This document shows positions 56,242 to 64,000 of a DNA stretch of 64,000 nt, in pieces. The DNA is taken from the NCBI GenBank assembly GCA_900316315.1, contig ONCK01000009.1, positions 1 to 64,000 of the forward strand, written 5' to 3'. Each line of letters opens with the position of its first letter. Position 1 is the first letter of the stretch. The stretch is from an uncultured Prevotellaceae bacterium. Lineage in GTDB: Bacteria; Bacteroidota; Bacteroidia; Bacteroidales; Bacteroidaceae. A model generated the notes under the pieces. The model was not told the DNA's origin. It saw only the letters and a list, made by a program, of their open reading frames with translations, and did not search any database. The position numbers and the translations under genes were made by a program.

Positions 56242-57669
56242 TCAGTGGCTCTCCACGTTGTCCAGATTGATGAATTCACCGTGCCGTCTCTTACGTTCGA
56301 TAAGCAGGTCGAGCAGCTTGCGCTTGCGTTTGGGCGAGATGAGACGTCGTACGAAGATATTGGGGATGGCGACGCCCACAGCGATGAAGAGGATGATCAA
56401 CGAAGCCCTGATAGCGTTGCTCATAGCTACTGTGACTTCACCGACCACGCCGTGCATATCGATAAAGGCAAAGAGTGCTCTGTACATCAGCACTCCAGGT
56501 ATCATCGGGATGACGCTTGGGATGGAGAGACAGTGATGGGGAGTGTGCAGGGTGTGCATGGCGCGCGTGGCGATGAGACTGACGACGGCCGATCCGACAA
56601 ATGATCCAATCACGGGGCCGAAGTCGAGGCCGAAATTGTGGGTCGAGGGGCCGAGGCTTACGAAGTTGCGCGTGCAGACTGCGATGATGCCGCCCAGGGC
56701 AACGGCCCAGAGGAGACGGCGTGGGATGTTGAAGATCATGGAGAAGCCCATGGCGGAGATAGCCGCCGCTACGGCGTAAGAGATATAGGTGTGGTGGGGC
56801 GTCATTGAGAGGTCGCGTACGAAATTGTCAATGCCGCACACGTCTATGGCAAATGCGATACCAAATGACATGGCCAGTACGATGAGCAGGGTCTGAGTGG
56901 CGCGTGTCCAGCCCATTTGCATATAGTTGTTGAGCATATCGTTGACAAAATTGATCAGGGGTACACCGGGCACGATGAAAAGTGCGCACGCCATCAAGGG
57001 ATGCCAGGGCGTATCCGTCAGCATCCAGGAGGGCAGGATGCCGGCCATGGGCCTGCTGGTGCCGCAGAAGGTGAATACCCAAGCTATCAGTGTCGATACA
57101 AATGCGGCCATTGTGATGTTGAGATAGGAGTTGCTGCCCTTCCAGTTGAGCCATGTGCGTAGGCGCATGCCGAGTATGGCTGCGATGGAGGCGTATGCGA
57201 AGGCCGTCCAGTCACATCCAAACTGCACGCAGAAGCCTCCGCACGCCAGCCCACTGCCTATGGCTACTTGCCACGACGTGTAATTGCGCTTGCGCGAGGC
57301 TATCTGCTCCAGCTCTGTTTCGTAGCGCGCCATAGAGTAGTCTTCCTGGATAGCGCGCCAGGACAGCTTGCTGATAGACTCAAGGGCTGTCATATTGATG
57401 CCGTGCTTGTCGATGCGCCGGAACTGGGTGAAGGAGTGCTCCTCGTCGCTGAGGTTGACCATCACCATATTAAAGTTGATGAAGAGATGGAGGTGTTCCT
57501 CGGGTAGTCCGAGATAGGCGGCAGTGCGCTTCATGTTGCGCATGACACGAGAAGTGTCGGCACCACTCTCTACGAGCAGGCAGCCCGTGCGTAGGAGCAG
57601 GTCGAGCTTACGTCGGAGCAGGGGTTCAGGAGTGGTGTTGATTATGATACAAGGTGCTTCACAGCCCAT
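56242..57669 (-). CDS. ThrE-family threonine/serine exporter
   Basis: A 475-residue inner-membrane protein containing both halves of the ThrE exporter in one chain. The N-terminal part (~20-285) has the cytoplasmic lead LLRTGCLLVESGADTSRVMRNMKRTAAYLG and membrane segments including SGLACGGFCVQFGCDWTAF and FIVPGVPLINFVNDMLN. The C-terminal ThrE_2-like part (~300-440) contains SAMGFSMIFNIPRRLLWAVALGGI and PSVIPMIPGVLMYRA. In many bacteria the two parts are separate genes. It likely exports threonine/serine or another small solute. A -7 box (TAAATTTG) lies at 57704-57711. No clear terminator follows. Confidence 0.88.
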   Translation of the reverse strand: MGCEAPCIIINTTPEPLLRRKLDLLLRTGCLLVESGADTSRVMRNMKRTAAYLGLPEEHLHLFINFNMVMVNLSDEEHSFTQFRRIDKHGINMTALESISKLSWRAIQEDYSMARYETELEQIASRKRNYTSWQVAIGSGLACGGFCVQFGCDWTAFAYASIAAILGMRLRTWLNWKGSNSYLNITMAAFVSTLIAWVFTFCGTSRPMAGILPSWMLTDTPWHPLMACALFIVPGVPLINFVNDMLNNYMQMGWTRATQTLLIVLAMSFGIAFAIDVCGIDNFVRDLSMTPHHTYISYAVAAAISAMGFSMIFNIPRRLLWAVALGGIIAVCTRNFVSLGPSTHNFGLDFGPVIGSFVGSAVVSLIATRAMHTLHTPHHCLSIPSVIPMIPGVLMYRALFAFIDMHGVVGEVTVAMSNAIRASLIILFIAVGVAIPNIFVRRLISPKRKRKLLDLLIERKRRHGEFINLDNVESH

Positions 57670-57703
57670 GGTAAGTATAGTTTGAATGATTGCTAAGGGG
57701 CTG

Positions 57704-57711
57704 CAAATTTA
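57704..57711 (-). promoter_or_regulatory. Candidate -7 box for the ThrE-type exporter gene (TAAATTTG)
   Basis: A perfect TAnnTTTG match on the minus strand, 35 bp before the start codon. The -33 box is unclear. Confidence 0.5.
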
Positions 57712-57781
57712 CGAAAAATTGATGATATGTACTTTTGGATGAGAAGCAAAAGCTATGGGGCAGATGTCGGCGTGACAGTAT

Positions 57782-57854
57782 CCGATGTTTTAAAGACAAG
57801 GTCGGACCTGTTTTTTTCTAGGTCCGACCTTGTCTAAACTGGAAGGCGAGTTGT
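57782..57854 (+). repeat. Partial interspersed repeat: three 21-bp units plus core arm
   Basis: CCGA/CGGA anchors lie at 57782, 57803 and 57824, exactly 21 bp apart, followed by TAAACTGGAAGGCGAGTTGT, the right arm of the interspersed core. The units (TTTTAAAGACAAGGTCGGAC) link the core unit to the units of the array at 47620-47875. The AT blocks and the rest of the element are missing. Confidence 0.75.
57794..57835 (-). terminator. 16-bp perfect hairpin made of repeat units, after the EEP phosphatase gene
   Basis: AGACAAGGTCGGACCT (57794-57809) pairs perfectly with AGGTCCGACCTTGTCT (57820-57835), 10-base loop. It lies 109 bp past the stop of the minus-strand gene, with only a short T-tract after it (TTTAAAAC), so termination is plausible but not certain. 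Confidence 0.55.
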
Positions 57855-57943
57855 ATGGAGCTGTCGCTGATGTATCTATCGCGGGTCTCTGGCGGAGGGG
57901 ACGAGAGGGGTGCTGAGTGCGCTGGGAGAGCGGACTGTCCGCA

Positions 57944-58981
57944 TCACTTCAGCATAAAGTCGACGATGATGGGACGGTGATCCGACGGATGCCAGAAGTT
58001 TGACAGATTTTGCGGGTCGCGCACCGGCGTAGTGTAGCTGTCTGAGATCACTTGTACGTTCTTAACCAGTTGATAGAGGGGCGCGGTGGCATAGATGAAG
58101 TCAATGCGCGACTTGTGTCCCGTCGTGGTCAGGAAAGTGCCGGGGTACTGCTTCTTGACAATGTCTACATAGGGCGTATGTGCCAGAATGTAGTTGTGTA
58201 CCCAGAATACCGAACTGTTTTCATCCAACTTGTAGGTATCATTGTCGAGAGGTGAGCGGGCGTTGAAGTCGCCCATCATCATCCAGAGCTCATCCTTGGC
58301 ATTGGGATGCGTAAGTATAGTGTTGTTGCAGATATACTGCAATTCTGCAGTGCGCGTGCTGTCGCCTCCATGTCGCTTGGTGCTGGCCTGGCGATCCGAG
58401 GTGGGGATACCGTAAGCGTAGGATTGGGGCCAGGTATGGAGCGTGACGATATTGATGCGCTTCTTGGCTATCTTGAGCACTGACCATGAGGCTCCGTGGG
58501 CTACGATGGTGTCGCTCGGCTGGCCTGTGAGGCGCTTGATGACCTCGACGGGATACTTGGAGGTAATGACCTGAGGGTAGTTGTCGCGATGTGCGCTGAG
58601 GTAGATATTGGCGTGGCCGTAGCGTGCGGCGAGACGTTTCCACCGGCTGAGACACTCAGCTTCGGTTTCGCGCTCTGCAGAGGCGGAATTGGTCGCGTAG
58701 TTTTTCTGTCCCTCACACCATACGCAGATGTCGGGATCTTGAGCGGCGACCCAATCGGTGAAGCGCTTGTAGTCGTCGGTCTGGCCGTCCCACATGCCGT
58801 TTTGGATATTCCAGTAGAGGAGACGGAGAGTCGTGGGCGTCTTGGCGGAAGACGTCAGCACGAGCTGCTGGGCAGCCGTAGTGGGCTCCGAAGGGCTGCT
58901 AGCCGAAGCGGTCAGACATGGTGCGGCGCTGAACAGGAAAGCTAGGATAGTAAAAGACTTGAAAAGGGGTTTGTTAATCAT
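57944..58981 (-). CDS. Secreted endonuclease/exonuclease/phosphatase-family protein
   Basis: A 345-residue exported protein with a signal peptide (KPLFKSFTILAFLFSAAPCLTASA). The EEP fold motifs appear in order: YWNIQNG (metal-binding Asn), WCEGQ (Glu), LHTWP, MGDFNARSP (Asp/Asn), DFIYAT and SDHRPIIVDF (catalytic Asp-His). Members cleave phosphodiesters in DNA, lipids or inositol phosphates; an exported member might be a DNase or phosphatase in the envelope or outside. The substrate is not clear. It starts 60 bp after the small lipoprotein gene on the same strand. Confidence 0.87.
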   Translation of the reverse strand: MINKPLFKSFTILAFLFSAAPCLTASASSPSEPTTAAQQLVLTSSAKTPTTLRLLYWNIQNGMWDGQTDDYKRFTDWVAAQDPDICVWCEGQKNYATNSASAERETEAECLSRWKRLAARYGHANIYLSAHRDNYPQVITSKYPVEVIKRLTGQPSDTIVAHGASWSVLKIAKKRINIVTLHTWPQSYAYGIPTSDRQASTKRHGGDSTRTAELQYICNNTILTHPNAKDELWMMMGDFNARSPLDNDTYKLDENSSVFWVHNYILAHTPYVDIVKKQYPGTFLTTTGHKSRIDFIYATAPLYQLVKNVQVISDSYTTPVRDPQNLSNFWHPSDHRPIIVDFMLK

Positions 58982-59041
58982 AGCGCTTTTGTTTGATGAT
59001 GAATAATCGCTTTAACAGGCTACCACGAAGCCGTGCCAGAG

Positions 59042-59443
59042 CTATTTGTGCTCCTGGCTGTAAATGAGCGTGGCTTTGTGGTAGAGCTGGAGCATACCAT
59101 GCTCCGTGCGGAGGAGAAACGAGCCTTGCTGCCACTGGCCTGCTGTGCTCTTGGTCAGAATGGGACGCGTAGGGATGGAGGGCAGAAAGAGCTCAGCCCG
59201 GCTGCTGTCTGGACTCATCACGACGTAGGTGCATGTGGTGGCGGCTGAGTCGATGGCATTGAGGAGACGTGTGCCGGCTTCCCAGGGCTGTATGCAGTCT
59301 TGTCGCACCTGACTCCAAGTGTATCCGGCTGAGGTGTAGCAGCCGTGCTTGTTCTTGTGACCGCCTATGGCCTGCTGCTTGCTGCTGCAGGAGGTGGCTG
59401 TGACGAGAGTGATGAGGGAGAGCGTGAATACGAGCTTGTGCAT
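59042..59443 (-). CDS. Small lipoprotein of unknown function
   Basis: A 133-residue lipoprotein. The signal peptide (VFTLSLITLVTATSC) has the lipobox ATSC with Cys19. Near the N terminus of the mature part comes GCYTSAGYTWSQVRQDCIQPWEAG, a Cys-pair motif that I have the impression recurs in small Bacteroidetes lipoproteins, followed by a beta-rich stretch. No family name or function can be given. It starts 8 bp after the purD stop, so it is probably co-transcribed with purD, and is followed by the EEP phosphatase gene after 60 bp. Confidence 0.75.
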   Translation of the reverse strand: MHKLVFTLSLITLVTATSCSSKQQAIGGHKNKHGCYTSAGYTWSQVRQDCIQPWEAGTRLLNAIDSAATTCTYVVMSPDSSRAELFLPSIPTRPILTKSTAGQWQQGSFLLRTEHGMLQLYHKATLIYSQEHK

Positions 59444-59451
59444 GATAATGC

Positions 59452-60732
59452 CTATTGTAAATCTTGCCCGATGTCTCGGCGGTAATATTTGTCCTGATAC
59501 TGTATCTCGCTGGCGCCGAGCATGCTCTTGGCAAGTGCCTCGTCCTTGTCCTTACCAAAGGAAGTGACAGAGATGACACGCCCTCCGTTGGTTACGAGCT
59601 GGCCCTCGCTGTTGAGCGCTGTGCCGCTGTGGAAGATGAGACTCTCCTTGCTGACCTTGTCGAGGCCGCTGATGACGTAGCCCTTGTGGTATTCTTGCGG
59701 ATAGCCGCCGCTGACGAGCATCACGTTGACTGCTGAGCGCGGGTCAATCTCGAGCTGTCGCTTGTCAAGGTCGCCCTTGACGACACCCTCCATGAGGTCG
59801 AGGAGATCAGACTGGATACGTGGCATGACACTCTCGGTCTCAGGATCGCCCATGCGGCAGTTGTACTCTATGACGTAGGGATCTCCGCCGACATTGATGA
59901 GGCCGAAGAAGATGAAGCCCTTGTAGTCTATCTGCTCGTCGAGGAGCCCTTGGATCGTGGGGCGGATGATGCGCTCCTCAACCTTGGCCATCCACTCCGG
60001 GGTGGCGAAGCTGACGGGCGAGACGCTTCCCATGCCACCCGTATTGAGGCCGCAGTCATGCTCGCCGATACGCTTGTAATCCTTGGCCTCGGGGAGTATC
60101 TTATAGTGTCCCTTGCCGTCGGTCAAGACAAAGACGCTGCACTCGATACCACTGAGGAATTGCTCGATGACGACGCTTGCTGAGGCGTTGCCAAACATGC
60201 CGTCGAGCATCGCCTTGAACTCCTTTTGCGCCTCCTTGAGATTGTTGATGATCAGGACGCCTTTGCCGGCTGCCAGACCGTCGGCCTTGAGCACGTAGGG
60301 CGGCTGCTGTGTCTCGAGATAGGCGAGGCCTTCCTTGATGGTCGTACCGTCAAATGTACGGTGAGCGGCCGTGGGGATGCCATGACGCTGCATAAACTGC
60401 TTGGCAAAATCCTTGCTTCCCTCGAGTCGGGCGCCGCCCTTGCTAGGACCGATGACGGCGATATGCTGCAGGTCCTTGTGGGTGGCAAAGTAGTCAGCGA
60501 TACCATTGACAAGGGGTACTTCGGGGCCTACGACCATCATGTCTATCTGTTTGTCGAGGGCAAATTTTCCCACTGCCTCAAAGTCGAGGATATCCAGGTT
60601 GACCAGTTCGCCCTGAGCCGCCATGCCGGGGTTGCCGGGGGCGATGTAGAGATGCTTGAGGCGGGGACTCTGTGCGATCTTATACGCTATTGCGTGTTCG
60701 CGGCCGCCACTGCCGAGGAGTAATATGTTCAT
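59452..60732 (-). CDS. purD: Phosphoribosylamine-glycine ligase
   Basis: Joins phosphoribosylamine and glycine with ATP to form GAR, step 2 of purine synthesis. The 426-residue product has the family length and start ([19 protein letters not shown]). Visible segments: [16 protein letters not shown], the ATP-grasp loop [16 protein letters not shown], the GARS signature region [17 protein letters not shown] and [16 protein letters not shown]. It lies 70 bp after the DPP IV-like gene and 8 bp before a small lipoprotein gene. No other purine gene is in the window. Confidence 0.97.
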   Translation of the reverse strand: MNILLLGSGGREHAIAYKIAQSPRLKHLYIAPGNPGMAAQGELVNLDILDFEAVGKFALDKQIDMMVVGPEVPLVNGIADYFATHKDLQHIAVIGPSKGGARLEGSKDFAKQFMQRHGIPTAAHRTFDGTTIKEGLAYLETQQPPYVLKADGLAAGKGVLIINNLKEAQKEFKAMLDGMFGNASASVVIEQFLSGIECSVFVLTDGKGHYKILPEAKDYKRIGEHDCGLNTGGMGSVSPVSFATPEWMAKVEERIIRPTIQGLLDEQIDYKGFIFFGLINVGGDPYVIEYNCRMGDPETESVMPRIQSDLLDLMEGVVKGDLDKRQLEIDPRSAVNVMLVSGGYPQEYHKGYVISGLDKVSKESLIFHSGTALNSEGQLVTNGGRVISVTSFGKDKDEALAKSMLGASEIQYQDKYYRRDIGQDLQ

Positions 60733-60802
60733 GTGAGTAGTGTTTGAGTAGCTGTATATTTAAATGTATGTGTCGCAGTAGTTGTGGGCCGCCTCGGAGA
60801 GA

Positions 60803-63037
60803 CTATTTGAGATGGTCCTCAAAGTAGCGGGTGATTTGCTCGTGGAGATGGACGCGGTCCCGGCCGAACATATTGTGCCCGTCGCCCGGGTAGGTGAGGA
60901 GGTCGGGATGCGTGCCGGCTGTCTCGCAGGCGCGGATGAAGGACAGCGTGTGTTGGGGCACGCATGTGGGGTCATTGTATCCGAAGATGACGAGCAGACG
61001 TCCCTTCAGGTTGCCTGCACGCAGGCGCAGGTTGTTAGCGTGGTAGCCTTCCGGATTGTCTTGAGGGCGGTCCATGTAGCGCTCCCCGTACATCACTTCG
61101 TAGTAGCTCCAGTCTATGACAGGCCCGCCGGCGACTCCGCATTTGAAGGTCTCGGGGTGGGTGAGCATAAGGTTGATGGTCATAAATCCTCCATAGCTCC
61201 AGCCGTGTACGCCGAGGCGGGTGCTGTCGACATAGGGCAGGCTCTTGAGCAGGTCTACGCCGCGCATTTGGTCCTTCATCTCCTCTGTGCCTAAATGGCG
61301 GAAGATGACGTTTTCGAAGTCGCGTCCCCGTTCGCTGCTGCCGCGGTTGTCGAGCACGAAGACGACGTATCCGCGCTGCGCCATGTAGATTTCCCAGCCG
61401 CGGTAGGCGTAGCCCCAGGAGGCTAAGACGTTGCGGGCGTGGGGGCCGCCGTATACATAGACTACGGCGGGATACCGCTTGGTGGAGTCAAAGTCTGTAG
61501 GCTTGATGAGGCGATAGTAGAGGTCGGTGGTGCCGTCTGCGGCCTTGATGGTGCCGCAGGAGATGTCGGGCACCTTGTATCCGCTCCACTGGCTGTAGCT
61601 TGCGAGGAGCGTGATGCGGGTTGCGTTGCCGGTATTGACGATGTCTGTAGAGCGGGGCATACTGGGCGATGACCAGGTGTCGACCAGATGACTGCCGTCT
61701 TCGGAGAGCATGGCGCGGTGCACTCCTTCTCCATTGTCGAGGGGAGTAGCAGTGCCGTTGTTGAGACTTACGCTGTACAGATTGTGCTGTATGGGCGATG
61801 CCCAGGTAGTATTGACGATAATGCTGCGAGTTGCGACATTGAAGCCCAGAAAGTCGACGACGACGCCTTGGTGCCCCTCGGTGACACATCGGAGGGTGCG
61901 CCCTTCACTGAGGCTGTAGAGATAGAGATTGTCGTATCCGGACTGCTGGCTCCAGTAGACAAACTTGTCACTGTCCCATGGCAGGAAGGTCACGGGGTGC
62001 TGTGGCTCGACGTACTTGGGATGGCTGACCTCCATGAGCTCTCTCTCGAGCTCGCCAGTCTTGGCATCAAACTCGAGGAGTCGGGCATGGTTTTGGTCGC
62101 GGTTGATATTGTAGAGCAGGATATGCTTGCTGTCGGGCGTCCAGCTGATGCAGGCATAGTATTGGTCCGTGTTGTCGCCGGTCTGAAGCCATACTGTGCG
62201 GTCGCGGCTCAGATCGTAGACGCCCATGCTCACCTTGTGGCTTGTCTCGCCGGCCATCGGGTACTTGATGGGCTGGACAGTGGCGATGCGGGTGCTGATG
62301 TCTACGAGTGGGTAGTCGGCTACCATCGACTGGTCCATACGGTAGAAGCAGAGCTTGCGGCCGTCGGGACTCCAGAAGGTACCCTTGCTGATGCCAAACT
62401 CGTCTCTGTGGACGGACTGGCCGTATACGATTTCGCGGCTGCCGTCGTGGCTGAGCTGGATAGGCTTGCGGCGGCTTGCGGCGGCGATGTAGAGATTGTC
62501 GTCTTGATTGTAGGCGAGATAGCCCGACGCACTGGAGTAGTCTTGCCAGGAGATAGGGCTGTCAAAGGTGCGGCTCTTGGTGATGCACTTGCGCTTCCAG
62601 TCGTAGGAGAAGAGGAGGCGTGAGGTGACGAAGAGGGCTTCTGTGCGTCTGACGTCGGGGAAGGCGGCGCTCTTGAGACTGAGGTCGTTGGGCACGTCGA
62701 TGTGGTCGGCACGCAGGGCATCCTTGATCTCGTGGAGCTGGAAGATCGGTGTCCAGTCGTGACGTCCGTTGAGCTGATAGCAGGTCTCGGCGTCGAGGCG
62801 CAGGAGGTTGTCGCCCCACCATACGGTCTTGAGGCTTGTGGGCTGCATGGCGGTGTAGGTCTTGCCGCCCGGGATGAGATCTTCGAGAGTAAATGATTTC
62901 TGCTGAGCTGATATACTTGTCATACAGGTCAGGGCTACGACCGACAAGGCTAGGCGCAGCAGGTACGGAGTGCGGTTGTGCTTGGACGAGGCTTGACAGC
63001 CATTGCTGTCGGTCTGAAAGGAATAGTATTTAGTCAA
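60803..63037 (-). CDS. DPP IV-like S9B serine peptidase (secreted), TTG start proposed
   Basis: Exported prolyl dipeptidyl peptidase-type enzyme, typical of peptide-fermenting Bacteroidales. The N-terminal DPPIV_N beta-propeller contains SVHRDEFGISKGTFWSPDGRK, the family's N-terminus-binding Glu segment. The C-terminal alpha/beta-hydrolase has the nucleophile in GWSYGGF, the Asp in FGYNDPTCVPQ and the His in YPGDGHNMFGRD. No in-frame ATG precedes the signal peptide (YLLRLALSVVALTCMTSISA). The first ATG is inside it at 62923. TTG 63037 gives 744 residues, has a GGAGGA about 8 bases upstream and overlaps the stop of the methyltransferase gene by 8 bp. A different start or a frameshift near an out-of-frame ATG at about 63000 is possible. 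Confidence 0.85.
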   Translation of the reverse strand: MTKYYSFQTDSNGCQASSKHNRTPYLLRLALSVVALTCMTSISAQQKSFTLEDLIPGGKTYTAMQPTSLKTVWWGDNLLRLDAETCYQLNGRHDWTPIFQLHEIKDALRADHIDVPNDLSLKSAAFPDVRRTEALFVTSRLLFSYDWKRKCITKSRTFDSPISWQDYSSASGYLAYNQDDNLYIAAASRRKPIQLSHDGSREIVYGQSVHRDEFGISKGTFWSPDGRKLCFYRMDQSMVADYPLVDISTRIATVQPIKYPMAGETSHKVSMGVYDLSRDRTVWLQTGDNTDQYYACISWTPDSKHILLYNINRDQNHARLLEFDAKTGELERELMEVSHPKYVEPQHPVTFLPWDSDKFVYWSQQSGYDNLYLYSLSEGRTLRCVTEGHQGVVVDFLGFNVATRSIIVNTTWASPIQHNLYSVSLNNGTATPLDNGEGVHRAMLSEDGSHLVDTWSSPSMPRSTDIVNTGNATRITLLASYSQWSGYKVPDISCGTIKAADGTTDLYYRLIKPTDFDSTKRYPAVVYVYGGPHARNVLASWGYAYRGWEIYMAQRGYVVFVLDNRGSSERGRDFENVIFRHLGTEEMKDQMRGVDLLKSLPYVDSTRLGVHGWSYGGFMTINLMLTHPETFKCGVAGGPVIDWSYYEVMYGERYMDRPQDNPEGYHANNLRLRAGNLKGRLLVIFGYNDPTCVPQHTLSFIRACETAGTHPDLLTYPGDGHNMFGRDRVHLHEQITRYFEDHLK

Positions 63038-64000
63038 AGTGGCGTCCTCCCTTGTTAGGCTTAAAGTCTTTGCGGTCCTTGTAACTGCCGTATTTCTTGC
63101 CGCCTCCCTTGTCAAAGTTGCGGTGAGAGTCGTGAGCAGGGCTGTAGCCGCGGTCGCTGTGACGGGGACCGGAGCTATGGCGCGGCGCCTGATCGCTGTC
63201 AGAGCCGTGATTGTCGCTACTGTCGTAGTCATTGTAACGCGCCTTGCGGGCCTGACGCTGCTCATTGCTGACAAACTGGCGATGGCGTCTCAGTATGTAG
63301 TCAGGTATCTCGCTATCTATGTCGTCGCGGTCGTCGCGCTGAGGCTTGTAGTCGCGATGAGGCTTGAGACGCTTGCGCTGTGCGTTGCGCTGGCGCTCTT
63401 CGTCGGTCTTGAGCTCGCCTCCCTCTGCACGGTACTTGTCGAGCTGCCCGCTGAAGATGGTGTACTTGTTGAAGAGGCAGTTGAGTGAACCATTGTAGAG
63501 CGAGATCTTGAGGCTGGGCTTGAGACCTATCTGAGCAAAAGTCTCCTCGCGGAAGCCGATGATCCAGGCGTCGCCCCCGACAAACTGATGCTTGAGGCGC
63601 TCGCCCAGTGTATGGTAGAGACCGAGCAGATTGGGGCTGCTGATACGTTCTCCGTAGGGAGGATTGGTGACGATGATGCTCTTCTGGGCGGGCTGGGTAA
63701 ATTTCTGGATGGGTTGCACAGCGAGCGTGATATCGTTGGTGAGGCCCGCGGCCTTGACGTTGGCCGAGGCGGCGGCGATGGCGCTTGCGTCGATGTCGTA
63801 TCCGTAGATATGGTGCTCAAATGGCCGCTCTTTGGAGTCATCATTGTAGATGCGCTCGAGGAGTTGCGGGTCGAAGTCCTGCCATTTTTCAAATGCGTAG
63901 TGCTGTCTGAAGACGCCGGGTGCTATATTGCGTGCGATGAGGCCCGCCTCTATCAGCAGGGTGCCGCTGCCGCACATCGGGTCGATGAAGTCGCACTCCC
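63030..64000 (-). CDS. RlmL/YpsC-type 23S rRNA methyltransferase, 5' end outside window
   Basis: The 3' part of a gene for an SAM-dependent methyltransferase that modifies a guanine N2 in 23S rRNA. Visible are the SAM-binding DPMCGSGTLLIEAGL, GYDIDASAIAAASANVKAAG, the N2-guanine motif TNPPYGER, and the C-terminal domain of the catalytic fold up to about 185 residues from the start of what is visible. A further ~130 residues are low-complexity and charged (Arg/Asp/Ser/His/Gly), probably disordered and RNA-binding. The N-terminal THUMP domain lies beyond the edge. Its stop overlaps the proposed start of the DPP IV-like gene. Confidence 0.9.
   Translation of the reverse strand, partial: ECDFIDPMCGSGTLLIEAGLIARNIAPGVFRQHYAFEKWQDFDPQLLERIYNDDSKERPFEHHIYGYDIDASAIAAASANVKAAGLTNDITLAVQPIQKFTQPAQKSIIVTNPPYGERISSPNLLGLYHTLGERLKHQFVGGDAWIIGFREETFAQIGLKPSLKISLYNGSLNCLFNKYTIFSGQLDKYRAEGGELKTDEERQRNAQRKRLKPHRDYKPQRDDRDDIDSEIPDYILRRHRQFVSNEQRQARKARYNDYDSSDNHGSDSDQAPRHSSGPRHSDRGYSPAHDSHRNFDKGGGKKYGSYKDRKDFKPNKGGRHFD

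Overview
The window looks like a chromosomal segment of a Bacteroidota bacterium, most likely order Bacteroidales and possibly close to Porphyromonas. Many genes are preceded by the Bacteroidetes -7 box TAnnTTTG, in the best cases with TTTG 19-21 bp upstream. The proteins are also typical of the phylum: a large OMP_b-brl-type receptor, a Porin_O_P porin, BACON-like repeats, thioredoxin-like lipoproteins, bacterial GH3, PyrD/PyrK of class 1B, and secreted SGNH and DPP IV enzymes. The genus assignment is inference. No ribosomal RNA, phage, transposase or CRISPR array is present.

Layout. 1-1216 is gene-free, with a truncated interspersed repeat and a degenerate tandem array. 1.2-13.9 kb holds mutS, then a minus-strand group (TPR lipoprotein, thioredoxin-like lipoprotein, comM, SGNH esterase) behind one strong promoter, a secreted metallophosphoesterase, and a plus-strand pair of DEAD-box helicase and beta-barrel protein. 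14.0-20.7 kb holds an SGNH-LamG exoprotein, an AraC regulator, a second repeat copy and an unknown lipoprotein. 21.2-31.3 kb is a single minus-strand operon, pyrC-carA-carB-pyrK-pyrD-pyrF-pyrE-pyrB, encoding every enzyme from bicarbonate and glutamine to UMP. Its leader resembles the E. coli pyrBI attenuator, and its last gene, pyrB, is fused to the zinc-binding domain normally found on the regulatory chain PyrI. 32.7-36.7 kb carries an SLC13-type carboxylate transporter, a NhaD Na+/H+ antiporter and a porin, possibly a Na+-linked organic acid uptake set. 37.7-45 kb has two outer-membrane proteins, a very large MscS-family channel and tRNA-Arg(CCU). 45.6-52.6 kb has ATP-type PEP carboxykinase and a GH3/Ig-like lipoprotein/DUF3108 operon. 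54.4-64 kb has an AspT/YidE-type transporter, a ThrE-type exporter, an EEP-family phosphatase/nuclease, a small lipoprotein, purD, a DPP IV-like peptidase and the 3' part of an RlmL-like rRNA methyltransferase.

The least expected feature is non-coding. A ~290-bp element (at least ~400 bp with its arms) occurs four times in 64 kb, in both orientations, always inside gene-free islands of more than 1 kb. Its 80-bp foldable core has exactly the same length in all four copies. The core is built from a 21-bp unit of the type GTTTAAACTAGGTCGGACT. The same unit, highly diverged, forms tandem arrays of 8-12 units with a steady 21-22 bp period at about 300-470, 37280-37510 and 47620-47875. It also supplies the arms of at least two hairpins downstream of genes. 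I read this as one repeat family at several stages of expansion and decay.

All calls are from reading the sequence. Family names rest on recognised motifs, and no database search was run.
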